NCBI GenBank assembly: GCA_900545245.1
Contig: UQYV01000060.1
Location: forward strand, 1 to 12,023
DNA: 12,023 bases
Origin: an uncultured Bacteroidales bacterium
GTDB lineage: Bacteria > Bacteroidota > Bacteroidia > Bacteroidales > UBA932
Reading direction: 5' to 3'
Positions within the stretch are counted from its first letter, which is position 1. Each line of letters begins with the position of its first letter. This document shows positions 1 to 6,703 of the stretch, piece by piece. The notes below the pieces were generated by a model. It was not told the DNA's origin. It worked only from the letters and a program-made list of their open reading frames with translations, and made no database searches. The position numbers and the translations under genes are program-made.

Positions 1-53
1 AATATAGACCGAAAAGAATGAGAAAGATGATGCAGGTTATTTTTTGAAGGTTT

Positions 54-869
54 CTAAATCGAAAATGCGTCAAATCCGCCGTCAACAACGCAGACGGTTC
101 CGGTAACTGCTTTTGAAGCGTCGGAGGCGAGGTAGTGAAGCGTGCCCACAAGTTCGTCCGGCTCAAGGAAACGTCCGATAGGAGTGTGGGAGAGGATTGT
201 CTCAGAACGCGGAGTGAGCGAGCCGTCCTCGTTGGTGAGGAGGGAGCGGTTCTGGTTCGAGAGGATGAAGCCCGGAGCAATCGCGTTCACCCTTATTCCC
301 TCTCCGAACTTGAGCGCAAGCTCCGCACAAAGGTATTTTGTCCAGTTAACGACAGCTGCCTTTGCAACCCCATATCCGGCGACGCGGGTGAGCGGACGCA
401 GAGCGGACTCTGAGGCGAAGTTGATTATTGAGCCCTTGCCGCTCTCTGCCATCGACTTTGCAAAGACCATAGTCGGAAGAACAGTTCCGAACAGATTAAG
501 CTCGGCAACTTGCTTCACGGCGTCAAGGTCCAGGTCGAAGATGGTCTTCTCCGGCGGAACCGTAGCTGCCGGCATATTGCCTCCGGCGGCATTCATAAGT
601 ATGTCTATCCTGCCATATTTCTTTATAATCTGCTCATAGTTGCTCTCCAGCACGTCCCTGTCAAGCACATTGGTAGTAAGGAAACACGCCTCGCCTCCAG
701 ACAGGCTGATTTCCTCAACGAGTCTTTCCCCTTTTTCGGCTGAGCGGCCAAGCAGCACCACCTTGCAACCCTGGGCCGCGAAATACTTTACTATCGTGCT
801 CCCGAGCACGCCGCAGGCCCCGGTCATCACCAAAACCCTGCCCTTTACATCAAAAAGATTCTGTGTCAT
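54..869 (-). CDS. uxuB: SDR-family D-mannonate oxidoreductase (fructuronate reductase)
   Basis: This 271-residue protein is a classical short-chain dehydrogenase/reductase. It shows the NAD(P)-binding glycine motif TGACGVLG (16-23), NAAGG (93-97), a conserved Asn in NLFG (about 125), a catalytic Ser region (153-155), the YxxxK pair Y166/K170, and PG at 199-200. The length matches SDR-type mannonate oxidoreductases such as Bacillus UxuB/YjmF. The reaction is inferred from context: it lies downstream of mannonate dehydratase on the same strand, and the window otherwise lacks the step between fructuronate and mannonate. It would reduce D-fructuronate to D-mannonate in the cytoplasm. It is separated from uxuA by about 210 bp holding a tandem repeat and a palindromic element, yet no new promoter is obvious, so co-transcription is likely. 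SDRs are promiscuous, so another sugar-acid substrate is possible. The family call is firm and the substrate is moderately supported. Confidence 0.85.
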   Translation of the reverse strand: MTQNLFDVKGRVLVMTGACGVLGSTIVKYFAAQGCKVVLLGRSAEKGERLVEEISLSGGEACFLTTNVLDRDVLESNYEQIIKKYGRIDILMNAAGGNMPAATVPPEKTIFDLDLDAVKQVAELNLFGTVLPTMVFAKSMAESGKGSIINFASESALRPLTRVAGYGVAKAAVVNWTKYLCAELALKFGEGIRVNAIAPGFILSNQNRSLLTNEDGSLTPRSETILSHTPIGRFLEPDELVGTLHYLASDASKAVTGTVCVVDGGFDAFSI

Positions 870-884
870 ATCATTATGTAATTT

Positions 885-941
885 TAAAAGTCTATGTTTA
901 AAGTCTCTATCTAAAGTCTCTGTTTAAAGTCTCTATCTAAA
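885..941. repeat. 13-bp tandem repeat, about four copies
   Basis: Between uxuA and uxuB the units TAAAGTCTCTATC (899-911), TAAAGTCTCTGTT (912-924) and TAAAGTCTCTATC (925-937) follow each other without gaps. A degenerate 14-bp copy (885-898) precedes them and a partial unit (938-941) follows. The array lies just upstream of uxuB on its coding strand (start at 869), so it would be in the leader or intercistronic mRNA. Function is unknown. Short tandem arrays like this can vary in copy number by slippage. Confidence 0.8.
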
Positions 942-966
942 ATTTTCTCATACAAGAGCTTATCCA

Positions 967-1090
967 CCGAAGTTAAAGATGAAGATGGAGTGCAAGGCTT
1001 GCGAGGAGTTAAAACCGCAGCAACCTAATGGTTGTGAGGATTTTGACGACGAAGCATAACGCAGCAAGCCGCTTCGGCCTTTAACTTCGG
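967..1090. repeat. 124-bp palindromic interspersed-type element with 12-bp terminal inverted repeats
   Basis: Perfect 12-bp inverted repeats, CCGAAGTTAAAG (967-978) and CTTTAACTTCGG (1079-1090), bound a segment with internal complementarity. A central hairpin CAACC-taat-GGTTG (1021-1034) sits almost exactly at the midpoint, with further pairing GGCTTGC (996-1002) with GCAAGCC (1064-1070). No open reading frame is seen inside. The layout resembles a MITE or REP-like intergenic element, or a long structured RNA between uxuA and uxuB. The right arm overlaps the last codons and stop of uxuA. No clear target-site duplication flanks it. Only one copy is visible here, so mobility is inference. Confidence 0.7.
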
Positions 1091-2247
1091 ATTATACCTT
1101 CCTGAAGGCCACGCAGCTCAGCCAAGCTGCGCATGCGCCCGTAGCAGGAATAACCCGGGTTGGACCTGCGGCCAAGGTCATCGCACATCTGATGGCCGTG
1201 GTCCGGACGCACGGGAATACTCACCCCGCGTCTCTGCTCGACCTCAAGCAGTGCCTTCATCATGCCGTACATGTCCACGTCGCCCTCAAGCAGGTTCGCC
1301 TCGTAGAAATTGCCCTCGGCGTCGCGCTTTGTCGTGCGCAGATGGACGAAACCGACCCTGTCGCCGAACTCCCGCATCATGGCCACACAGTCGTTATCCG
1401 CCCTAACTCCGAACGAACCGGTGCAGAGGCACAGCCCGTTCGATCTGTTCGGAACAGCGGCAATCAGTTTCCTGAAATCCTCCGCAGTGGAGAGGATGCG
1501 TGGCAGTCCGAGCAGCGAGTAAGGCGGGTCGTCGGGATGGATGACCATCACGGAGCCGCACTCGTCAGCAACCGGGCAGACCTGCTGCAGGAAAAATATG
1601 AGGTTCTCGCGCAGCTGCTCTTCTGTCACCCCGTCATAGCGGGACAGCGCCTGACGGAACTGCTCAAGAGTGAAACTTTCCTCACTTCCAGGCAAACCGG
1701 CAATCATATTCCTTGTAATCAGCTGAATCTCGGCCTCATCCATCTTCTCGTAACGGGCCTTCGCCACCGCAATCTCCTCCTCAGTCCACTCGTCGAAAGC
1801 CGCCTTTCGGCCGAGTATGAAAAGATCGAACGCCATGAACGCCGCCTTCTCGAACCGCAGCGCACGCGAGCCGTCAGGCATCTCGAATTGGAGATCGGTT
1901 CTCGTCCAGTCGATAACCGGCATGAAGTTGTAGGTTATGATGTGAATTCCGCACTCGGCGAGATTACGTATGCTCTGCTTGTAGTTCTCTATATATTTGA
2001 GGTATTCTCCCTCGCGAGTCTTTATATGCTCATGCACGGGCACGCTCTCAACAACGCTCCATTTAAGCCCCGCCTCAGCGATGAGTTCCTGCCTTTTTCT
2101 GATTTCCTCGACGGTCCAGACTTCTCCGTTCGTGATATGATGCAGGGCATGGACGATGTCGGTCACTCCAGCCTGCCTGATATAGCTCAAGCTCACGGGG
2201 TCATCAGGTCCATACCACCGCCAGCTTTCAGTCATTCGAATCATCAT
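1081..2247 (-). CDS. uxuA: Mannonate dehydratase
   Basis: The 388-residue protein matches UxuA along its full length (family members are about 390 residues). The N-terminus reads WRWYGPDDPVSL followed by ALHHITNGEVW, as in enterobacterial UxuA. The metal ligands expected from structures of the family are visible with the right spacing: H237 (IHPDDPP), C275 (LCTGS), H302 (VHLR) and D349 (RPDHGHQ). It dehydrates D-mannonate to 2-keto-3-deoxy-D-gluconate in the cytoplasm using a divalent metal. Three in-frame ATGs lie near the start (2247, 2244, 2235); the one at 2235 gives a start closer to characterised homologues, and no strong ribosome-binding site decides between them. It is the first gene of a minus-strand operon with uxuB and is divergent from the LacI-type regulator. 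The last five residues (GIIRS) and TAA fall at or in the arm of a palindromic element, so the native C-terminus may have been altered. Confidence 0.95.
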   Translation of the reverse strand: MMIRMTESWRWYGPDDPVSLSYIRQAGVTDIVHALHHITNGEVWTVEEIRKRQELIAEAGLKWSVVESVPVHEHIKTREGEYLKYIENYKQSIRNLAECGIHIITYNFMPVIDWTRTDLQFEMPDGSRALRFEKAAFMAFDLFILGRKAAFDEWTEEEIAVAKARYEKMDEAEIQLITRNMIAGLPGSEESFTLEQFRQALSRYDGVTEEQLRENLIFFLQQVCPVADECGSVMVIHPDDPPYSLLGLPRILSTAEDFRKLIAAVPNRSNGLCLCTGSFGVRADNDCVAMMREFGDRVGFVHLRTTKRDAEGNFYEANLLEGDVDMYGMMKALLEVEQRRGVSIPVRPDHGHQMCDDLGRRSNPGYSCYGRMRSLAELRGLQEGIIRS

Positions 2248-2303
2248 TAATTATATATATTATGGTTAAACAAAACTCCCCACGAACGCGGGAGATATAA
2301 TTG

Positions 2304-2311
2304 CAAATTTA
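2304..2311 (-). promoter_or_regulatory. -7 box of the uxuA-uxuB promoter
   Basis: On the minus strand this reads TAAATTTG, an exact match to the Bacteroidota -7 consensus TAnnTTTG. It lies about 57 bp upstream of the uxuA ATG. The expected -33 position falls in or at the edge of the palindromic operator (2328-2345), which suggests that bound regulator would block RNA polymerase. No good TTTG -33 element is visible, which is common in this phylum. Confidence 0.6.
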
Positions 2312-2327
2312 ACAATGTTTTTCAGTT

Positions 2328-2345
2328 TCCGTGTGCGAACACGGA
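2328..2345. promoter_or_regulatory. Putative LacI-family operator, copy 1 (uxuA/regulator divergent gap)
   Basis: The sequence TCCGTGTGCGAACACGGA is an 18-bp palindrome with one asymmetric pair beside a central CG, the usual geometry of LacI-family operators. A second copy differing at one base is at 8487-8504, in the other divergent gap of the same pathway. Immediate downstream context is also shared (GAGATATTTTC here, GAAATATTTTC there). It lies 16 bp upstream of the uxuA -7 box and 78 bp before the regulator's ATG, so it could serve both directions, including autoregulation. Confidence 0.8.
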
Positions 2346-2422
2346 GATATTTTCCCTCAATCTGCGACAAACCGATGTTTTTTCGTATATTGCACGATGT
2401 TTTAACATGCAGCCGGATACAG

Positions 2423-3484
2423 ATGAAGAATTCAATAGTTACGATAAGCGATGTGGCAAGGGCCGCCGGAGTCACGAACGGTACGGTCGACAGAGTGCTG
2501 CACGAGAGGGGTGAAGTGTCGAAAAAGACGCGGGAGAAAGTGCTCAGAGTCATCGAGGAACTCGGTTATCAGCCGAACGTCTATGCGTCGATGCTGGCGA
2601 AGAACAAATCACACAGGATTGCCGTCCTGTTTCCGAAATATAGGAACGGCGAGTTCTGGGAACTTTCGCACATAGGCGTCGAAAAGGCGATGGAACATGC
2701 CGGCCGCTTCTCCGTGAACGTCGTGGAGTGTCTATATGACCAATATGACGTCGATTCGTTCCTCTCCGAGTGCCGCAGGGTCATAAAGGAGGGCTATTCC
2801 GGAGCGATAATAGCCCCTATGTTCCTCGACGCCACACGCACAATGGCCGTGGAGTTGGAAGAGGCAGATATACCCTATGTCATATTGAATACGAGCGTGA
2901 GCGGGGTCTATGGCCATCTTGCCTACTTCGGTCAGCCTATCTATGACAGTGGAGCGTTCTGCGCGGACATGCTCATGTCAGGCTCGGCGGAAGATAACCG
3001 CGGTACCGTCCATCTCGTGAGAATCGAGCGCGACGTCAAGGGGCTGTCTGACCCGTCGCAGGAACGCCGCCGCGGATTCATGGACTACCTCACCGCACAT
3101 TTCCCGGAGACGGAGGTGCGAAACGTCGTCATAAACCCGAATAATCCTGAAGAGGCGCACAAGGCGATGGACGACGCATTCACTGCCATCACCGGATGTC
3201 CGAACGTCGTGACCCTCAACTCCCGCATCTACCTCGTCGCCGACTATCTGCGCGAACATGGGCTCAAAGGATGGAACGTCATCGGCTACGACGTGCTCGA
3301 AAGGAACATGACTGCCCTGAAGGATGGCTATGTAAAGTATCTCATCGCACAGCACTCCGACCGCGATGCCCATGACGCCGTCGCCGTCCTCACCGACTTC
3401 CTCATCCTCGGCAAGCGTCCCGACCACCCAGACAATTTCAGCTCCATCGATCTCCTCTCCCGCTACAATTGCCGGTTCTATTAG
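2423..3484 (+). CDS. LacI-family transcriptional regulator of the glucuronate genes
   Basis: The protein has 353 residues from ATG 2423. An N-terminal LacI helix-turn-helix runs over residues 6-26 (TISDVARAAGVTNGTVDRVL), followed by the hinge region (LGYQPN at 48-52 and ASMLAK), then a periplasmic-binding-protein-like effector domain from about residue 65 (HRIAVLFP). The frame stays open upstream to 2315, but that start would fall ahead of the operator and add 36 residues that do not resemble the family, whereas MKNSIVTISDVA is a typical LacI start. The gene is divergent from uxuA-uxuB and shares the operator with it. By analogy with hexuronate regulators it probably responds to a uronate pathway intermediate, but the ligand and the sign of regulation cannot be read from the sequence. 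It is the only recognisable specific regulator in the window and hence the best candidate for binding both palindromes. Confidence 0.9.
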   Translation: MKNSIVTISDVARAAGVTNGTVDRVLHERGEVSKKTREKVLRVIEELGYQPNVYASMLAKNKSHRIAVLFPKYRNGEFWELSHIGVEKAMEHAGRFSVNVVECLYDQYDVDSFLSECRRVIKEGYSGAIIAPMFLDATRTMAVELEEADIPYVILNTSVSGVYGHLAYFGQPIYDSGAFCADMLMSGSAEDNRGTVHLVRIERDVKGLSDPSQERRRGFMDYLTAHFPETEVRNVVINPNNPEEAHKAMDDAFTAITGCPNVVTLNSRIYLVADYLREHGLKGWNVIGYDVLERNMTALKDGYVKYLIAQHSDRDAHDAVAVLTDFLILGKRPDHPDNFSSIDLLSRYNCRFY

Positions 3485-3489
3485 TCAGG

Positions 3490-3577
3490 TTATTCTGTGT
3501 GCAGAATAGAATTTGGCCATTCTTATTTTGTCGACAGAATAAAAATGACGCAATTTTGTTTTATCTATGGAATAAAA
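3490..3577. repeat. Three palindromic repeat units at 33-bp period upstream of the ATPase
   Basis: Units start at 3490, 3523 and 3556. Each has about 22 conserved bases followed by an 11-bp variable spacer. Unit 1 contains TATTCTG-tgtg-CAGAATA and unit 2 contains TTATTTTGT-cg-ACAGAATAA. Unit 3 keeps GGAATAAAA but has a decayed left arm. Unit 2 matches each of its neighbours at about 17 of 22 positions. GAATA recurs at 3504, 3537 and 3570, exactly 33 bp apart. The set fills the gap between the regulator's stop and the ATPase start (3607). The spacing, about three helical turns, would place protein sites on one DNA face. The core TTATTnTG recurs in the array beyond the gene. Confidence 0.75.
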
Positions 3578-3606
3578 TCATTATTTTTGTCAAAAATTAA
3601 GGCTGT

Positions 3607-4878
3607 ATGGACAAAGAATTGTTGAAAACCATATTATTTGACAATCAGAATGATGTCATGAGATGTGAGGTCTTGGAACGTGATTTCAGATTCGAGGAAT
3701 TCGGGAATTATGTCTTCACAGGAATCCGCCGCGCAGGAAAATCATATCTGCTGTTCCAACGCATCAAGCAGTTTCTTGCTGCCGGAACCGGATGGAACGA
3801 GATGCTTTATGTAAACTTTGAGGACGAGCGTTTGGGCGGAATGACGGCAATGGAACTGAACCTGCTGCTGGAGACACACATGGAAATGTATGGGAAACGT
3901 CCGATACTGTTCCTTGACGAGATTCAGAACATAGACGGGTGGGAAAAGTTCGCGAGACGTCTTGCTGACAGTAAATACAGGGTATATATCACCGGAAGCA
4001 ATGCGAAAATGCTCAGCGAGGAAATCCTGTCGACGCTTGGCGGAAGATATATAAATGTAGATGTATATCCGTATTCATTTGAAGAATATCTCAGGGCAAA
4101 ATCCGTCACCGTCACACCGGCATCCTTTTATTCCACGGAACAAAAGGCCGGGCTCCAGCGCATTTTCGACGATTATTTTCGGTTCGGTGGATTTCCGGAA
4201 GGGAGCGTGCTGGAGGCAAAGCGGGACTACCTGACAAGCGTCTATCAAAAGATTTATTTGGGGGACATTGCCGCAAGGCACAAAATCGAGAACACGGTCG
4301 CTCTGAGGATGATGTTCAAAAAAATAGCGGAAAGTCTGAAACAGCCGGTTTCCTACACCCGCCTCGCGAACATAATAGCGGCGACGGGGATAAAAATCGG
4401 TACCGCCACAATAATAAACTACATCGACTATGCGAAGGACGCATGGCTCATCACTCCAGTGAAGAACATCGCCGGAAAACTTGTGGAAAAAGAAACGTCG
4501 CCGAAATATTATTTCACGGACAACGGGATATTGAATCTTTTTCTTCTGGACGCGAACACGTCACTGTTGGAAAACCTAGTCGCGGTGACTCTGTTCAGAA
4601 AATATGGAAGAGAGAATGCCGTCTTTTTTTACAATCACGGCATAGAACTGGATTTTTATGTCCCTGAAGCGAAGCTTGCCGTACAGGTGTGCTATTCTCT
4701 CTCCGACAGCGACACATTCAAGCGGGAGACGACATCGCTGCTCAAGGCGACGTCTGTTCTGGAGAGCGAGACTCTGCTTATAGTCACCCGTGACGAAGAG
4801 AAGACGATTGAAATTTCAGGAAATGTCATACATGCCGTCCCTATCTGGAAGTGGTTGTTGAGCCAGAGTTGGAATTGA
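3607..4878 (+). CDS. AAA ATPase with C-terminal DUF4143-type domain
   Basis: The 423-residue protein begins with a P-loop ATPase domain. Walker A is GIRRAGKS (39-46), Walker B is ILFLDEIQ (100-107), and a sensor-like TGSN lies at 129-132. GGFPE (194-198) and a probable winged-helix segment (about 230-300) follow, as in DUF4143 ATPases. The C-terminus carries IELDF (346-350) and VQVCYS (359-364), positions where related proteins have a PD-(D/E)XK-like ExDF...ExK pattern. The terminal Lys of that motif is replaced here, so nuclease activity is doubtful. No signal peptide or membrane segment is seen. The cellular role of this widespread family is not settled. It is not a uronate pathway gene and separates the two halves of the catabolic locus. 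Repeats at 32-33 bp period flank it on both sides. Its base composition looks more AT-rich than its neighbours, consistent with independent acquisition. Confidence 0.9.
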   Translation: MDKELLKTILFDNQNDVMRCEVLERDFRFEEFGNYVFTGIRRAGKSYLLFQRIKQFLAAGTGWNEMLYVNFEDERLGGMTAMELNLLLETHMEMYGKRPILFLDEIQNIDGWEKFARRLADSKYRVYITGSNAKMLSEEILSTLGGRYINVDVYPYSFEEYLRAKSVTVTPASFYSTEQKAGLQRIFDDYFRFGGFPEGSVLEAKRDYLTSVYQKIYLGDIAARHKIENTVALRMMFKKIAESLKQPVSYTRLANIIAATGIKIGTATIINYIDYAKDAWLITPVKNIAGKLVEKETSPKYYFTDNGILNLFLLDANTSLLENLVAVTLFRKYGRENAVFFYNHGIELDFYVPEAKLAVQVCYSLSDSDTFKRETTSLLKATSVLESETLLIVTRDEEKTIEISGNVIHAVPIWKWLLSQSWN

Positions 4879-4951
4879 CGCGGATTGAAGAATCTATGCC
4901 GTTTTTAGCGCAATTCTGATTTTTTGCAAAATTAAGAAAATTTCTCACAAC

Positions 4952-5098
4952 ATCACCTTATTCTGATGAAAACTGTGTTATCAACCGTCTTATTATGCAT
5001 ATAACAGATAGGACAAACTGTCTTATTATGACACAACCATCAATTCAGATCACCTTATTGTGACGGAAACGGCTCTTCAAATCACCTTATTATGACGA
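4952..5098. repeat. Five short repeats at 32-33 bp period downstream of the ATPase
   Basis: Copies begin at 4952, 4984, 5017, 5049 and 5081. Each has a conserved part of about 17 bp, best ATCACCTTATTATGACG, followed by 15-16 variable bases. The 8-mer TTATTnTG starts at 4958, 4990, 5023, 5055 and 5087, giving intervals of 32, 33, 32 and 32. The last copy ends against the stop codon of the convergent transporter gene. The 73 bp between the ATPase stop and the array show no clear terminator. The unit is too short and the conserved part too degenerate for a CRISPR array. A row of protein-binding sites is a reasonable reading. Confidence 0.8.
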
Positions 5099-5099
5099 G

Positions 5100-6629
5100 C
5101 TATTCGACTTCAACGACCTTGTAACGCGGAACAAAGGATTTCATCAGGAGCCATCCTATGAGGTAGGCGAAGGCGCAGATGCAGAAGACTATGAAGTAGC
5201 CGGCAGGTTTACCCTCGAAGCCGAGGAAGCGGAGGCCGACCTTGTCAGACCAGACAAAGAGCTCGCCTGCGAACTTCTGCATAATCATGGAGCTGATTCC
5301 GCCCGCCATTCCGCCGATTCCCGTGACTGTGGCAACCGCAGATTTCGGGAACATGTCGCTGACAGTCGTGTAGACATTGGCTGACCAGGACTGGTGTGCG
5401 GCGCATCCTATGCCTATGAGGATGGTCGGGAACCACGGGGATATGGTGCCGAGGGGCTGGGCGAGAAGGACACATATCGGGAATATGGCGAAAATGAGCA
5501 TCGCCTTCATCCTTGCCGAGTATGGGTCGAACTTGCCGCCTTTGCTCATCGCCTTGTTGATGAAGATGGTCGGGAGTTTGCCTCCGACAATGGAGAGCAT
5601 CGTGATGGCATAGAGGGTGAAAATCAGCGCCATGCCAAGTGGTTCGGTTGTCTTTATGCCGAATTGGGAATTGAGGTAGGACGGAGTCCAGAAGAGGAAG
5701 AACCACCACACGCCGTCAGCCATGAAACGGCCTGAGATGACCGCCCAAGTCTGGCGGTACTTCAGAGCCTGCCAGATGGAGATTTTTTTCGCGGAATCCT
5801 GCTCCACCGGCTTTTCCACTTCAATGACGGATTCGACGGTCTCAGTACCGCCGTCTTCAGATGTCGCCTCAACAACTGTCTCAACTGCCGCCACCGGCTC
5901 CGTCTCTATGAGCCTGTCCTGCTCAATGTACTCGAGCTCGGCGGCGTTTACGAACTTGGACTTCTTCGGCTTGGCATAGACAAACACCCAGATTCCCATC
6001 CAGATGAACCCAAGGACTCCGATGATGATAAATGCCATCTCCCAACCGCAGGCCTTGGCGAGCAGAGGAATCGTAAGCGGGGCTATGAGGGCACCGATGG
6101 ACGCACCGGCATTGAATATTGACGTTGCGAACGCGCGGTCTTTCTTAGGAAAATACTCCGCCGTGGTCTTGATTGCCGCAGGGAAGTTGCCGGCCTCACC
6201 GAGCGCGAGCACGCTGCGGGCCACGAGGAAACAGTACATGCTGACCGTAGAAATCAGAACGGCGGTGTCACCCGTTGCCTGCATGAGCTCCGCAGCGCTG
6301 TGCAGTCCGACGACATTCTCGGTAATGATTCCGCAGAGAGCGTGGAGACAAGCTCCGGCAGACCATATTCCAATGGCCCAAAGGTAACCCTTCTTCGTGC
6401 CCATCCAGTCGATGAATCGTCCGGCGAAAAGCATGCACACGGCATAAACTATTGAAAATATGGATGTTATCGTTCCATAATGGGATTCATCCCAATGAAA
6501 TTCGGGCTTTATAAACTCGTCCCAAGTGAGGGAGAGCACCTGACGGTCGAGATAGTTGACGGTGGTCGCGAGAAAGAGCATCGCGCAGATTACCCACCGG
6601 AAGTTGGTCATTTTGTCCTTACGGGCCAT
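5100..6629 (-). CDS. exuT: MFS hexuronate transporter, ExuT-like (ACS family)
   Basis: The 509-residue multi-pass membrane protein starts with the ExuT-type first helix (FRWVICAMLFLATTVNYLDR, about 10-29). FAGRFIDWMGTKKGY (68-82) is the MFS loop motif between helices 2 and 3. GEAGNFPAAIK (144-154) and DMFPKSAVATVTGIGG (425-440) are typical of hexuronate and anion:cation symporters. It would import glucuronate, and perhaps galacturonate, across the inner membrane. It is longer than E. coli ExuT (about 430-470 residues). Part of the excess is an acidic, Val/Thr-rich cytoplasmic loop between the two six-helix halves (about 238-282), and part lies near residues 100-130. It is third in the kdgK-eda-transporter operon, 74 bp after eda, with a strong hairpin in the gap. 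The family call is firm; the exact substrate is inferred from neighbours. Confidence 0.88.
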   Translation of the reverse strand: MARKDKMTNFRWVICAMLFLATTVNYLDRQVLSLTWDEFIKPEFHWDESHYGTITSIFSIVYAVCMLFAGRFIDWMGTKKGYLWAIGIWSAGACLHALCGIITENVVGLHSAAELMQATGDTAVLISTVSMYCFLVARSVLALGEAGNFPAAIKTTAEYFPKKDRAFATSIFNAGASIGALIAPLTIPLLAKACGWEMAFIIIGVLGFIWMGIWVFVYAKPKKSKFVNAAELEYIEQDRLIETEPVAAVETVVEATSEDGGTETVESVIEVEKPVEQDSAKKISIWQALKYRQTWAVISGRFMADGVWWFFLFWTPSYLNSQFGIKTTEPLGMALIFTLYAITMLSIVGGKLPTIFINKAMSKGGKFDPYSARMKAMLIFAIFPICVLLAQPLGTISPWFPTILIGIGCAAHQSWSANVYTTVSDMFPKSAVATVTGIGGMAGGISSMIMQKFAGELFVWSDKVGLRFLGFEGKPAGYFIVFCICAFAYLIGWLLMKSFVPRYKVVEVE

Positions 6630-6661
6630 AATATTTATTAGTGCTATGTGTGGTTAAAGAA

Positions 6662-6695
6662 TGTGGCTCCGGAACGCATCTGCACCGGAGCCACA
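6662..6695 (-). other. Intercistronic hairpin between eda and the transporter gene
   Basis: A perfect 11-bp stem, TGTGGCTCCGG (6662-6672) with CCGGAGCCACA (6685-6695), encloses a 12-nt loop. On the operon's minus strand the stem is followed by ATTCTTTAACC, not a proper U tract. Partial termination or an mRNA-stability or processing structure is therefore more likely than full termination. It could lower transporter expression relative to kdgK-eda. Confidence 0.75.
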
Positions 6696-6703
6696 AGATT
6701 TTG

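Noticed and set aside
1192..2250. Long plus-strand open frame opposite uxuA
   Set aside because: It is the antisense shadow of uxuA, whose full-length family match and metal-ligand spacing are clear. The opposite translation resembles no protein family.
2315..2422. 36-residue N-terminal extension of the LacI-family regulator
   Set aside because: It would start upstream of the operator and translate straight through it, and LacI proteins start directly before the HTH, as the ATG at 2423 does.
4952..5098. CRISPR array
   Set aside because: The period is only 32-33 bp with conserved parts of about 17 bp that vary between copies, and no cas genes are nearby. It does not fit a CRISPR repeat-spacer structure.
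5377..5735. Plus-strand ORFs within the transporter gene
   Set aside because: They overlap a clear multi-pass MFS protein on the other strand and have no family resemblance.
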